64,000 nt of DNA from Gentiana macrophylla (lineage: Eukaryota > Streptophyta > Magnoliopsida > Gentianales > Gentianaceae), in NCBI GenBank assembly GCA_026214975.1, contig CM047805.1:107131845-107195844 (forward strand), in the 5' to 3' direction. Below are positions 32,529-44,709 of the stretch, piece by piece. Each line of letters begins with the position of its first letter. The first letter of the stretch is position 1. Below the pieces are notes generated by a model that searched no databases, was not told the DNA's origin, and was given only the letters and a program-made list of their open reading frames with translations. The position numbers were made by a program, and so were the translations under genes.

Positions 32529-33973
32529 CCCAAAGACAACAAACTGATCAAACATTTTTGTAAATACTAAAAATTATCCTTGTGTTCACAATTTGTTTGC
32601 CGTGATTCATCTTGAATCGATCTGCAATTCAAGGTTGAATTTGGTTGAGTAGATTATGTCCGAAACCCAAATTTGAGCCTGGATTGAGATCTTGGTTAAT
32701 TTTGGTACCAACCTTCCGTTTATCTCAACTTTGAACTCTGCGTGGTTCGATATCAGTAAGTTCGTGTTTTACTTTTGCTTTCAAGTTGTTTTGTTCATCC
32801 GTTTTATAAAATTGTAACTTGTTTAGATAAAAGTACCGAAGTTTGTATTTTGTTTTGTTGTGTTAAGCTTTAGAGAAAGAATTGTGATTAAATCCTAGTG
32901 ACAGTGTCACTGTTGTGGTAAAGATTCTTTCACTACAGTGTTATCTAAAGGTTTAGCAAGTCAGAACCTGTTTATCTCTTGTATTTCTATTTTCAGTTTT
33001 TGAACATTGAAAATCATTTTAATTGAAACAAACTGAGAAAGATAGTGGAAATATCTCTGTGTGGTGATTTATGTGATATACACCTAGGATTGTATGATCT
33101 TGGTAATCAACATAAAAACTATCTCTGTGTGTTTGAAATTGAATTAGAAACATCACTTATTGAATTAATCTATTCCATTATTCTTGAATCTAGTAAATAG
33201 GAGGATTTCATATCTTTTGCAAACACTTATAGTGATATTAAACTGCTGCACATTAATACTTAATAAGAACTGACTGTTCTTTGTTGAATCTGCATATGTG
33301 TGACTGTTGCATTAATATTGTCAAAAACATATTGCAGTTAGCATAACAATCTGAGTAAGGGATTGATCTAAATCAAATACGTCTTGATTGTCTTTTAAAT
33401 TAATATTCCTCTTCATAGTCACTTTACAATTCACCGGCACATTAAAGTTTGTTATTGGTGAATACAATATACTATGAAATCTTTCTCTAAGAAATTATTA
33501 TTTCAGTCTTTGCTTGATTAACCTTTTAAGATAATCTCATATATTATCTTTGGCAAATATACATTACTGCATATTAAAGATTGAACATTAATTGATCAAT
33601 ATCTTAATCTGCAAAATCAACTTTTGTTGCTAACAACTTATTTAGCTGAACATTGTTGCACTTGATCATTTGTATCTACATTATTGATTAAGTAACAGCC
33701 AAGTCTTCTATTATCTAAACCTGCTAATTCAATCTGCACTAGAAAAATTAATATACAACCTGATCACCTAGTACCATAGGAACAACACGTTAAACGGTTA
33801 GGACTTCCGCCTAATTTGGTCTAACAGCTTCCTAATTGTTGGAACTATGTAATTGAAATAAAAGGCTTTTATTAAAGATTGAAAAAGGTTAAACAAAATT
33901 TTAAAAGCCTATATATCCTATTCACCTCCCCCTCCCCTCTAGGATATATTCTTCACGTATACGATCCAACAAG

Positions 33974-33985
33974 TGGTATCAGAGC
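33974..33985 (+). other. Copia-C primer-binding site
   Basis: TGGTATCAGAGC is the exact complement of the initiator tRNA-Met 3' end and begins two bases after the 5' LTR, as in plant Copia elements. The next 360 bases are leader without a gene. Confidence 0.9.
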
Positions 33986-34345
33986 TTGGTTACTAGTTGA
34001 TCTTGTTCTATATCAATTTGCATGCTGATCTGAATTTGGTTTTGTGATTAAATCTGTGAGTCTGTTCGATATTAGAAGTTTTGATATTTGAGTTTTGAAC
34101 TTTTTGTGACTGATCATATCTAAACTCAGTCTGATATCTGCAATTTTTGCGCTTTAAACTGCTGCATATAATTTTGTTTGCTGTGAATTCTTGTGATACA
34201 TCTCACTTGATTTTTGTGAGTATTGGTAGGCACTGCAAGTAACTATATTGCTGATCATTGTCTCTAAATTGCTTGGTTCTACTCTGTTGATCTTCTCCTT
34301 GTTCTGCCGCATATCAGTACTTGATTAAGATCTTCTGAGGCAGAA

Positions 34346-35226
34346 TTGACTGAAGATTCCAATGCTGAAATAAATGCGAATTTTGATGCTGACTCTAATG
34401 CGAACTCCAACTCAGAAACCGTGGTAACTCAAGACATCTACTATTTTTGCAATCATTTTAAAAATAGATGTGATGCATTAGAAGCTGAAAATGAGAAATT
34501 AAAAGATAATATACTTGAGAAAAATGATTACTATTGGATACCACTAATCAGCTTGAATTTACTATCAATACCTTAAAAGCTGAGTTAGAAGTGCTTAAAA
34601 ATGAGAGACTTGTTATTCCACAAGCTATTCCACAACTTGATGTGTTATCAAATATTGTAGACACATCTCACTCGTCTCTATATGATCTTTCGATTCACAC
34701 CGATCTCAATTCAGATTTTATATTGGAAGTATCTCGGGTTGAGATTGAAGTCACTGAATCAAATCATCAAGAAAAGCTTTTTGTTCCCCAACCCATTTTT
34801 TCAGAACAAGTAAAATATCCCAAGTTTGCTTCGTCTACACGATCTCACACATCACAACATACGTCGGATTTTAGAGAGAATGTTTATAAAAAGAATCATG
34901 CATTTTTGTATAAAAAGAGTTCTAGAAATTTTTCTCAAAAGAACAAATTTTATCATAGTAATCATGCTACAACTAGATATTATGATTCTAGGATTCAAAC
35001 ACCGTTGAATTATCACACTAATATTTACACTCCACGTGTTACTCACAATCACCAATGGCAACCACACTATCACCATCCAAGTAATTCTCATTCACATTGT
35101 GTACCACATACTTATCGACCTTACGGATATACTGAAAAACCTTTTAGGACCTATGGTACTAATCGGAATCTTCATAATGTAACACCTAGAATTTTATGGA
35201 ATAAAAGGAGAAGGGTAAAGTTGTGA
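34346..35226 (+). pseudogene. gag: Copia-C gag C-terminal remnant (coiled coil, His/Asn-rich)
   Basis: Two overlapping frames (34346-34576 and 34534-35226) look like one ancestral frame with a shift near 34530-34570. The first ends in a coiled coil (NRCDALEAENEKLKDNILEK), continued in the second (NTLKAELEVLKNERL). A His/Asn/Tyr/Arg-rich tail (about residues 100-215) ends in ILWNKRRRVKL. This resembles the region between zinc knuckle and protease in SIRE/Maximus-type Copia gag. Both frames open at TTG without an ATG; the gag capsid domain, zinc knuckle and all of pol are missing. Confidence 0.6.
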
Positions 35227-35239
35227 AAAAATAATAATT

Positions 35240-35247
35240 ATTCTTAC

Positions 35248-35286
<39 letters not shown>
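35240..35286. repeat. (ATT)n microsatellite
   Basis: About thirteen ATT units directly after the gag-like frame. A short (TA)n run lies near 35409-35421. Confidence 0.9.
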
Positions 35287-35287
<1 letters not shown>

Positions 35288-36543
35288 CGAATTAATTTCA
35301 TATTTTGCAAATATTTAGTCTGTATGTAAGTCCACGTTAATTTCGGTAGAATAGACCAATGATTATATTTTCGTAACAGTAAACTATCAATTAGAAAACT
35401 ATCATGAAAATATATATATATATAGTGATATTGTCATCACAAGTTTGATCGCCGAGAGACGAAACGGAGGTTTTTTTAGTCCTTTTATAAGTGCACATTA
35501 ATGGTCTGTTTGTTAACTCAATTCAGCACTCATTTAATTAGCAATAACTATTTATATAATCAACACCAGTAATAGTTGAAACAGCCATGAGAGTTAATCA
35601 CCATTACATCTACTCTCAAAGTATACCAATTTGGTTTGAAACTGATAAATTTAATTAAAGTCTTCTAGCTTCTGCACACCCACGTAAGAATATATATAGG
35701 AATTTTAGATTCCAACCTTCTTAGTATTTTTCCATCTATACATTTTACATTCATCTCCACTCCTGCAATTTCAAACAAACAAACAAAAAGAGTGTATTTG
35801 TTGTTCCGCTTTTTCATTATCAGAAGTGCCACCACCATTTATTTTTGCAGCCGTTGTTCGCTATACGACCGGTACCATCGTCAAACCACCCGAGCTGCGT
35901 ATCCATCCTCGAACCATTTGAACACCGTACGTACCTCAGATTGTTTATCTCACCAAATTTTACCAAATGACTATGAACTGATCTGAGAAAAGCCATTTCC
36001 ATTCATCTTCAATTATCACACAAGCCACTTCCGTTTATTCTCTTCACATCAGCGGAGAAAAAAAACCACTTTTACCGTTGAAACAAAAGTTGAAGAAAGT
36101 GGTATGAAATCTTTCGAGAATGTTGTTCATTTACCGATAAAGGTTTTCTGTTGCAAAAGGTTCGAAATAAGTGAATTTGTATTTACAGGGTTGATGGGCT
36201 TTTGAAGGTAATCCGGGAATGGGACGAAATGTTTGATTTTTAGTTCTATAAAAGGAAAATGCTCACAAACTAAAAATTGATGGGATATTCACAAGTTTTT
36301 GAAGACACGTTTAATTAGAAGCAAGAAACTAATATCACGAAACCGGTGAGTTCATTTTATTTTTCGATAAAAACCAAAGTGTGTATTTTAATTATTTTCA
36401 ATTATTTTACTTATGTGAAATACTGATTTAAACTCGGAAGTCATTTTCGAATGATGTTTCCTAAAAATAAATAGTTCGATTTGATTTGAAACAATTGACA
36501 GTTTTGAGCTAGTGCACTCTTTTTGTAACTATAAAAACTAACA
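35287..36543 (+). other. Non-coding internal sequence of Copia-C with promoter-like stretch
   Basis: No domain recognised. At 35690-35780 a TATATATAGG box is followed by C/A-rich sequence (CATCTCCACTCCTGCAATTTC) resembling a plant 5' untranslated region, and ACCGTACGTACC near 35927 resembles a splice donor. With the exon-like pieces at 37227 and 38090 this suggests, but does not prove, host-gene sequence captured by the element. Confidence 0.3.
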
Positions 36544-36970
36544 CTTGGAATTGACGGATAATACTCGCTCGTGGCACGAAAGTGTCAAAGCTCTGGTGGC
36601 TAGGGGGATTAGAGTTATTGCCCTAGGAGAACGGCTAGTCACCGGTCTCGGGGCCACTTGACTTGAAGTCATTCCGACAGTAGCTAGAGTGTTTGCTCGA
36701 AAGAGTGGGGACGATACCTTTTCCCCGAAGATTCATGCTACATCCGGGAAAGCAAGTACTGACGGTTAATGGGTGGGTCCTAGGGCATGGATAGGGCTGG
36801 CTGGAGCCGTGTAGGAGGTTTGCACGGTGAAGGTTGATTCTTTTCCCTGGCGATCGGCCGGAGTCGTCAGGCATGGCTAGTTCTCGTGGAGTGCGGTTGA
36901 AATCCCTTGGGTACATATGGTGTTTGGGCGGTACTTGACTCATCGGCTAGCCAAAGCTGGTGCTTGTGAA
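36544..36970. other. GC-rich island inside Copia-C
   Basis: About 420 bp of clearly higher GC than its AT-rich surroundings, with GGGCATGGATAGGGCTGGCT, CCTGGCGATCGGCCGGAG and GGGGATTAGAG words. The minus-strand frame 36635-36943 has no recognisable domain. I found no inverted ends or target duplication, so its origin is unknown. Confidence 0.4.
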
Positions 36971-37226
36971 TGAACCGGACATGTTTTCTTAATGCTCGTG
37001 CACTTCAATGTTAAAATTAAATTGTTCTTTCCATTTAGTCAATCAGTTAATAAAAGACTTCCACTATTTTTCTAAAAGTTACTCAAGGTATTTATTTTAT
37101 AAACAGTATATAATTATTATTATATATATATACTTATCTCTCGCTACTTGTAATTATCTGAAATGCTTTTGTTGACGCCTCGTTTTCTTTGTTTTTTTTA
37201 TAAATATATATACAGGTTATTGGTCG

Positions 37227-37322
37227 ATGGAGAAAGAAGAAAGTATAAGTGATGTCAATGACCGAGTCTTAAAGAAAATATGGGAAAAGATGTCAGGGAA
37301 TGTGCTGCGCAAATTAAGTTAG
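37227..37322 (+). pseudogene. Exon-like fragment 1 in Copia-C (31 codons)
   Basis: ATG to TAG, starting with MEKEESISDV and rich in K/E. It lies 11 bases after TATATACAG, a good splice acceptor. Nothing in it resembles Copia proteins. Possibly part of a captured host gene; too short to identify. Confidence 0.3.
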
Positions 37323-38089
37323 TGACAAATGTAACATTTATTTTGTTGTAATATTATAATGGAAATACTTCAAGAATATTTGATGTATAAATTTAGCTTG
37401 TGGATTTATTTTTTATTTTTGGGATTTCTAGTATTGATATTGAAGTCCCGGCGAGAGTTTCACAAATTTCTCCTGTAATGAATTTAAATGGACTCAGGGT
37501 TTTAGGAGTGTATTACACATAAACCTAAGATCAAGCAAGTATGAGTGTCAAAAGTTAGAAAAGTTTGGGTTCCGAAGACTTCTTTGACTAATATTTAATG
37601 ACCCAACATAGAAAGGGTACCATATGTTTTTTTTTTTTTTTAACAGTTTCTATTAATTCGTGAAATTAATTTGAATTGCAAAATTCCCTTTGGTATCAAT
37701 TCGATTTGCAAAACATTTCTCGGCAAATGATCAAATGAAGAAGCTCTCTTTTGACAATCCTCATAATTGCCAAATTTTGATCATGGAAGTTTTATTTAAC
37801 ATATCCTTGTACTACCTTCCTGTTTACTTTTACAGCTTATAATATTGAAAAATTATTTGAATATGCATAAATTCCTTTGGTAACAGCTACCACAACTCAA
37901 ATTGGAGTTAAATATTCTATCACAATTGCCACATATTGATAAAGTAGTATCCTGTATATTTACATTGCATGTCTCACTTGATAAGAAATTGGTATAGCAT
38001 GTTTGTGGTCATTGGAAGAGAAATAAATTTGGTGGACCTAATTTAAATTTAAGGATCTGTAAGTTTACTTTCAGAATTAAAAGGTGCTC

Positions 38090-38347
38090 ATGCAGTTTGA
38101 GAATGAGTTGAAAGAGAGGATTAAGATGACAAGGGAACTGGTTAAGGATGCTAGAGAAACTTTTGATAATGAACTCAAGATTTAGAAGACAAAAGATAAC
38201 GTTTATGCATTGAATGAACGGTTGAACATGGCAAAGAAAAAAGGTACTTTCTCAAGCTTGATGGCTGCGAAAGTTTGGGACAGCTTTGAGCTGAAAGTTT
38301 GGAACAAGGCAAAACTGAAGCATATATTTGGGACAACTTTGAGCTGA
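38090..38347 (+). pseudogene. Exon-like fragment 2 in Copia-C (85 codons, one stop)
   Basis: An open frame with one in-frame TAG (38183-38185) encodes a charged helical segment: FENELKERIKMTRELVKDAR before the stop and ALNERLNMAKKKGTFSSL after it. It follows a TTACTTTCAG acceptor-like site. The sequence at 38274-38291 is imperfectly repeated at 38329-38346, each copy ending TTTGAGCTGA, and the second provides the final TGA. Not a retrotransposon protein I recognise; host capture is an inference. Confidence 0.38.
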
Positions 38348-38449
38348 TTCCAAAATCTTATTTTGAGGCATTTTTAAAGTTGCATTTGAGTTGCCATATA
38401 CTTCCTTTTTTTACATGTTTAGTAGAATGGTTGATTAATTTTCAAAATT

Positions 38450-38635
38450 AAGGGGGAGAAGAGTTATAAAGCTTTTAGTAAAGGGAGCGATAATATAAAT
38501 GAAAGAATCTTTTTCATATATACACTAAAACACTTAAGCTCGTATTAAGGGGGAGCTTGGTTTTAGGGAGAACTATTAACAATCCTTAAAAACTTTAATA
38601 TAGGTAATCGTGAAAATGAATCAAAGAGGGAGAAT
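38450..38635 (+). other. Copia-C 3' purine-rich region and polypurine tract
   Basis: AAAGAGGGAGAAT ends at the 3' LTR and is the likely polypurine tract. Similar TTAAGGGGGAG motifs recur at about 38448 and 38547, as if the tract had been duplicated upstream. Multiple tracts of this kind occur in SIRE-type elements. Confidence 0.65.
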
Positions 38636-41600
38636 TGTTGTGAAATGATTGATTGATTTTCACAATCCTTCCATTTATTAAATCTTTAAGTATCTCTATT
38701 CGATATCTTAATATATCTAATTTATCATCATATGATGAATATACATGAATATATTAAATAGCACTGTTACTACATCGTTTTCCATAATATGTTGTTATCA
38801 AAGCTACACGACACACTTGAATTATATGGTGTAAATAATACTACGTTTGCATCATGACATCTAAAGTGCTATATGATCTATTGTATTGTTTAATATACAC
38901 TTTTTGTCATTCATAATTGTTGTACTGATATTAATGTTATGCCTTAATCAAATATTATACTATACCACACATTTTATTGTATGACACAATCTGTAATAAT
39001 ATCTTGTTATAATATACGTGTTATATATCTTTTCATGTTACACAATAATATTTTGATTTGTTTTATATATGGACTAATATATTATGTCATATTGCAGGCA
39101 CTACATTATAATACCCATTAAATCAGGCTACATAATAATCGACCTTGGGCTCATTGTTTTTCAGCCCAATATTCATACTTAATTTTTGGTCCTTTCCATA
39201 TCCACTTTATTACAGCATAACCCTACCCATTATATCCCAAACCGAGAATCCTTCTAAAAACCTAATTCCTAGTATCTAAAATCGGCTGCTTCCCCAATTT
39301 ATTGCCAAAACCGGTTCTCCTCCATTATTGACCAAACCACCGCTTCTCTTCTTTCCTAGAAACCTCCACAATCACCTCCACCATTTACTCAACCATTCCA
39401 CCTCTCCATTTACCCTGCTGAAATCGTTCCATCTCCATTCTTCTCCCTGAAAGATGAACCATTTCTCATTCGATTTGTTGCTTTGATGTCTCGATTCAAC
39501 TCATGTTGATTAAACATAGTCTTTTGATTGTCAATCCTCGATACTGAGTTTGAAAGTCTTGACCTTTCTTGGTCAATTGACTCGGTCTTCATATTTTCTA
39601 TGACAAAGGCTCAATCTTTAATGATATTATGAATTCTGGCTTCATCTCTCGATGATAAAGGTCCTACCTTCTCCGGTCAACCTCAAAACTAGTTCTACAT
39701 TAATGACTATGATGAAAACATCTAATCTTTGAAGACATATGGTGCTGAATCGATGCATTGACCTGTGTAAATGCAACCTTAAAGACACAGATTCGACCTG
39801 GTGGCATGGCGTCATCAAGTGAAGGCTACGACAGGCTGAATCATCAGTCAACCCGATTCAAATGCTGAATATTTTGATTTAATCTTTTCTAAGTCTGAAT
39901 AACCTATGTAAAGTTCTGCTGACCAAATCAATGCGTTTAAATTAGGTAAAATGGCTTTGACTTGTTCTATTTCATTCCCCATTCCCCATTCCCCATTCCC
40001 ATAGTCATGTCTGAAAATGATATAATCGAAGATGTTCTTAATTAATGAACTGTCAGCTTCTTGTTTGTTATGATAAACTCACAATCTGTTCTTGTTGATT
40101 AATTGACAATATTTTCGACTTATGTTTTCAGAAAGTTTAAAAGGTATTTTTGATTTAATTAACAGTGATACATGATTAATTAAAAATGATAAAATACTAA
40201 GTGTATGTCCATAATTGATGAAATCAGAATATAATCTGGTTATATTCTGATTAATGACTCAATGATTATATAACTTTTGATATAATCTTTTATTAGAGTT
40301 ATAGATTACAGATGACACATTATATTGCTGCCTGTGCTATACGGATTAAAATGATGAAACCTTTTTGGTTAATGATTCGTTACATATGCAGATTTGATTT
40401 GGCAGAAATGATGCATTCATAAGATGTTAGTTTGGTTATTTGTTTTTACAACATTATTCAGAGATGATACATCTCAATCGGTTGCCTTGTGCCTCGGGTG
40501 TGATATAGACTTATATCTATATCTATGTCACACATTCAGTTGTAATCTTACTACAACTTTGGGATTTTATCACCAACACCTCACCTACACTTAGTAAGTA
40601 TTCATGCATTTGTAAGTAAGCTGAATAATATCATATCATATGTATAATCAGTGTCATATACTTAACGAGAATAAAATGATATCTTAATTTACTAATGTAT
40701 TTATCTGTCTATTAATAAGAAAAATGATTTTATGATTCGATATACATTGTTTAGAAGTAATGTACATTAGTCCTTGAAATACTGCATTAATTGTCTCTTT
40801 AAAAACTGAAATGTTTATTTTTTTGAAGGAACTGAAATGTATTTTGATTTACAAAAACTGAATAGTAATAAACAATCAGCCTTTTCAAGATAATGGCATT
40901 AATTTTCTGAATATATTTTTTGTATGCATTTTGCTTTTCAATACACTGCATTTAATGTCTGCACATTTAGTTTATGTAGTACACTCTCTACTCTTGGCTA
41001 TAAAATCCCAAAGACAACAAACTGATCAAGCTGATCAAACATTTTTGTTAATACTAAAATTATCCTTTTGTTTACAATTTGTTTTTCGTGATTCATCTTG
41101 AATCCATCTGCGATTCAAGGTTGAATTTGGTTGAGTAGATTAAGTCTGGAAACCCAGCTTGAGCCTGGATTGCGATCTCGGTTCGTTTCCGGTACCAGAC
41201 TTCCGTTTCTCTCAACCTGAACCTTCGTGGTTCGATATCAGTAAGTTCGCATTTTACTTTTTCTTTCAAGTTGTTCTGTTCATCCATTTTTATGAAATTA
41301 TAACTTGTTTAGTTAAAAGTACCGAAGGTTGTATTTTGTTCTGTTGTGTTAAACTTTAGAAAAATAACTGTGATTGAATCCTAGTGATTGTGTCATTGTT
41401 GTGGTAAAGATTCTTTCACTACAGTGTGAACTAAAGATTTAACAAGTCAGAACATGTTTATCTATTGTATTTCTATTTTCAGTTTTTGAACATTGAAAAT
41501 CATTGTTACTGTAACAAACTGGGAAAGATAGTGGAAATATCTCTGTGTAGTGATTTATGTGATATACACATAGGATTGTATGATCTAGGTAATCAACATA

Positions 41601-42444
41601 AAAACTATCTCTGAGTGTTTGACATTGAATTAGAAACATCACCTATTGAATTAATCTATTCCATTATTCTTGAATCGAGTAGTGGATTTCATATCTTTTG
41701 CAAACACTTATAGTGATATTAAGCTGTTGTACATTAATACTTAATAAGAACTGACTATTCTTTGTTGAATCTGCATATGTGTGTCTGTTGCATTAATATT
41801 GTCTAAAACATATTGCAGTTAGCATAACAATTTGAAAAAGGGATTGATCTAAATCAAATATGTCTTGACTGTGCTTTAAATTAATATTCCTCTTCACAGT
41901 CACTTTACAATTCACCTGCACATTAAAGTTTGCTATTTGTGAATACAATATACTGTGAAATATTTCTCTAAGCAATTATTATTTTAGTCTTTGCTTGATT
42001 AACCTTTTAAGATAATCTCATATATTATCTTTGGCAAATATACATTACTGCATATTGAAGATTGAACTTTAATTGAATCAATATCTTAATCTGCAAAAAC
42101 AACTTTTGTTGATAACAACTTATTTAGCTGAACATTGTTGCACTTGATCATTTGTATCTACATTATTGATTAAGTAACAGCCAAGTCTTCTATTATATAA
42201 ACCTTCTAATTCAATATGCACTAGTAAATTTAATATATAACCTGATCACCTAGTATCTTAGGAACAACACGTTAACCGGTTAGTACTTCCGCCTAATTTG
42301 GTCTAACAGCTTCCTATCTGTTGGAACTCTGTAATTGAAATAAAAGGCTTTTATTAAAGTTTGAAAAAGGTTAAAGAAAACTTTAAAAGCCTATATATCC
42401 TTTTCACCCCTTTAGGATATATTCTGTGTATATATGATCCAACA
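38636..42444 (+). repeat. Copia-C 3' LTR, uninterrupted
   Basis: 3809 bp, TGTTGTGAAATG to CCAACA. It preserves the empty sites of G-I (around 39850) and G-II (around 39908), which confirms the nested insertions. It contains the shorter ATTCCCC array (39974-40000) and the TATA box at 40999. Short minus-strand frames inside are not conserved with the 5' copy. Followed by GTATG. Confidence 0.9.
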
Positions 42445-42449
42445 GTATG

Positions 42450-42592
42450 TATGTTCAACCCAGCTGAATATTTGCGCTCATCTATGTTAATTAATACTTC
42501 TCACTCCTCAATGAGTCTTGCAAACTCACTCCATTTTATTTTATGGAAATAATAAGATTTACAAGAAATTGAAGGTTACGGGGAAGAAAGTG
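42450..42592. other. Flank between Copia-C and Tat-A, with 112-bp repeat copy 1
   Basis: 42481-42592 is repeated without visible difference at 46642-46753. In the downstream copy the sequence continues into a short open frame (about 46715-46789, starting KIYKKLKVTGKK) ending in TGA. Here that frame is cut by the Tat-A LTR after AAAGTG. It may be a remnant of a host gene 3' exon, which I cannot identify. Confidence 0.5.
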
Positions 42593-42981
42593 TGTTAAGG
42601 GCTAAATTGTAGTATTTATACATATATTTTATATATCAATTTTCTCCCATATATGTATGATTTTCATAGAAATCGAGCTTATAATTGATTAATTGAGTAA
42701 ATGAGGTTTTTAATAGTTAAATATGAAAACTTATCGATTTATATGCTTATTTGGTGATTTTATGTTGTTTTGGAATTGTGTTACGTTTTGGTATGTTTTT
42801 CGATGTGTGTAGATACATATCTTTAACTTTGGAAGAGATTTGGAAGAGGCTAAAGTCGAATTTGAAGTGTTGATAAGAGATAGAGATGATACAAGAGGAT
42901 AAAGATGGAGGAAAGAAAGGATAATGATCAAGAAATCGAAGTCAAAGAAATCTGACGAAGGCCCATGCAAATGCGTCCACT

Positions 42982-43125
42982 ATGGACGGGCGTCCCGGTC
43001 ATTTGAACGTGCGTCCAGAATCGTAATTCACATACAGAGAGTTCAGACGCTGTCCAAACGAGCGTCCAACCCCCGTTCGAGAAAGTGGACGGGCGTCCAA
43101 TTTTACAGACGGGCGTCCACCGCCG
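42982..43125. repeat. Cluster of GGACGNNCGTCC palindromes, Tat-A LTR
   Basis: Five or more variants of RRACGNNCGTYY, among them GGACGGGCGTCC (two), GAACGTGCGTCC, AAACGAGCGTCC and AGACGGGCGTCC, in about 145 bp. Confidence 0.75.
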
Positions 43126-43269
43126 TTTTTGCTGAAACCGACTTAGGTTACTGTAGCAACCGCCTCAATTTTCTATTTAAAGCACAGCAGCCCCAAACCC
43201 TAATTCATTCAAAAAATTTCTCACATCAAACACAAGAGAGCAGCCGCACCTTGGAGATTTGAAGGCCGG

Positions 43270-43294
43270 TCACCCGAGCCTTGTGCTCGGGTGA
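43270..43294 (+). promoter_or_regulatory. 10-bp hairpin in Tat-A LTR
   Basis: TCACCCGAGC pairs perfectly with GCTCGGGTGA around a CTTGT loop, about 100 bases after CTATTTAAAG (43165), so it should lie in the transcribed R/U5 region. Confidence 0.7.
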
Positions 43295-44068
43295 ACCAAG
43301 GTTAGATTAGGAGTAGTTTAGATGCTTTTCGTTTTCGTTCTTGGATCAATCCTTGTATGAAACTATGTGAGTTCTCTTCGATTAATTCAATTCCAGTTTC
43401 TCTTGATGATTTGATTTCGTTTTGTATCTTTTCTATGTGTTTATGATGCCATGAGAATAGATTGGAAGATTTGTTTTCTATTGATGTTTATAATACGGAA
43501 GTTGCATAAACGTTAGATCACCATAGAAAGATAGGATTTTTAATCGTTAATGATGACAAGTTAATCGATTAATTATCTAGGTTGTTAGATTCTAAAATAC
43601 GAGAGTTAACCTGAATCTACACCGAGTTTTGTATTGAAAATCAGTTTCAACTTACGAGAGAGTAGAGATTGATAAATCGGATTCACTAAGAGATTAGGAA
43701 TTTGTATCTCGTGTAAAGGTGAAACCACAATTTGAATTAAAATTATGAGATGAACTAGGATTGAGATCACTTGGTTTGTGCATTGTTTGATCCCATGTAT
43801 CCTTAGTTTAGGTTTTTATTATTTGTTCTAGCTTAGATTTATTTTAGTTGTTTTATTTGTTCTTCGTTTATTTGTTTTCGTTAGTAACAATTGAGAGGAT
43901 TAATTAGATTAGATTCAACATCCCTTTTCCCTGTGGATCGACCCTGTACTTACCCTACTATGCTATCAACTACCCGATATTTGGTCGGTTAGGAGTTAGT
44001 TTGCGTGTTAAGTATAGGTATATAAATTTTCTTTTGTTTTTAATGATGCAAAATCCTCCCAACAAAAG

Positions 44069-44085
44069 TGGCGCCGTTGCCGGGG
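44069..44085 (+). other. Tat-A primer-binding site
   Basis: TGGCGCCGTTGCCGGGG, four bases after the LTR, is the exact complement expected for tRNA-Asp, the primer of Athila and many Tat elements. Confidence 0.88.
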
Positions 44086-44409
44086 AATCGGTGTTTTGTT
44101 GAATCTAATTGAATTAATTTTTCGATTTTGTTACGATTTATTTTTGTATTATTTCAATAAAAGTAGCGTTGAATAAATTGAGGTTTTTTTATTTTGCCGT
44201 GTTTCGATGACCGTAGGGTTAAGAATGTGCAAAAGTTTTTTACTCAATCTGTTTTACGTGAAGTTTGTGTTTAGTTGTTACCTAGTCTAACCCCTGTGCT
44301 AAAAGCTATCGGTGGCTGTTGAGTTGTTAATCTGAATTGCTATGAGTTTAAGATGTTAGTCTAGGGTTTTGCGGTTGCGTTTACTAAGTTGCGTGTTCTT
44401 TGTGTCGAA

Positions 44410-44522
44410 GGCGGACGGGCGTTCGGTCCATTGAACGCCCGTCCAGTGCAAACTTTCCAGGTGAACGCCCGTTTGAAATTCAGGACGCACGTTCAAAGGG
44501 TTGGACGAGCGTCCAATCCTAC
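44410..44522. repeat. Palindrome cluster, Tat-A internal
   Basis: GGACGGGCGTTC, GAACGCCCGTCC, GAACGCCCGTTT, GGACGCACGTTC and GGACGAGCGTCC within 113 bp: five members of the RRACGNNCGTYY family, regularly spaced. Confidence 0.75.
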
Positions 44523-44709
44523 GACCAGGTTCCAAAGTTTTTATTTATTCGATTTTTAATGCTTTATTTGACTTGGATGTTTTTAATTTGAGCTTCTGTG
44601 GCTAATTGTTTTTACGTAGATGTTCTGAACTTGCATGTTTACATCTTTCCATCTACGAATCCATGTTAAATAACTGCTTAACTTTTATATACATGATTCA
44701 TCTAGGCAT

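Larger units (their letters stand above)
31453..33971 (+). repeat. Copia-C 5' LTR, last segment
   Basis: Matches 39911-42444 of the 3' LTR and ends CCAACA. Contains the minisatellite at 31515 and a TATA box TATAAAAG at 32521-32528, giving an unusually long U3 of about 2.3 kb and a 1.4-kb R/U5. No coding sequence. Confidence 0.88.
9829..42444 (+). mobile_element. Copia-C: giant non-autonomous Copia element, host of nested insertions
   Basis: The LTR ends are TGTTGTGAAATG and CCAACA. GTATG at 9824-9828 and 42445-42449 is a perfect 5-bp target duplication, tying the two outer ends together over 32.6 kb. Removing the two nested Ty3 elements leaves about 12.3 kb: a 5' LTR of about 3802 bp, an internal region of 4664 bp (33972-38635), and a 3' LTR of 3809 bp. 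By eye the LTRs differ at about 7 percent, so the element is older than its passengers. It has a perfect tRNA-iMet primer site and a polypurine tract but no protease, integrase or RT. Confidence 0.9.
42593..44064 (+). repeat. Tat-A LTR
   Basis: Aligns along its length with the four array LTRs (for example GGTTGTTAGATTCTAAAATA and CTAGGATTGA blocks). It carries five copies of the CG-rich palindrome at 42982-43125, of which the array LTRs keep one, and about 65 extra bases between the TATA-like box and the hairpin. Near its end CCTGTGGATCGACCC is a motif seen at the 3' side of many plant LTRs. Confidence 0.85.

Noticed and set aside
37628..37642. Poly-T run as a sign of a retroposed SINE or processed pseudogene
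   Set aside because: No target duplication, RNA polymerase III boxes or matching coding sequence next to it.
9829..42444. Segmental duplication of 9.8-11 and 31.4-34 kb with 38.6-42.4 kb
   Set aside because: Explained as the two LTRs of one Copia element: termini, primer site, polypurine tract and GATTG-free 5-bp TSD GTATG all agree.
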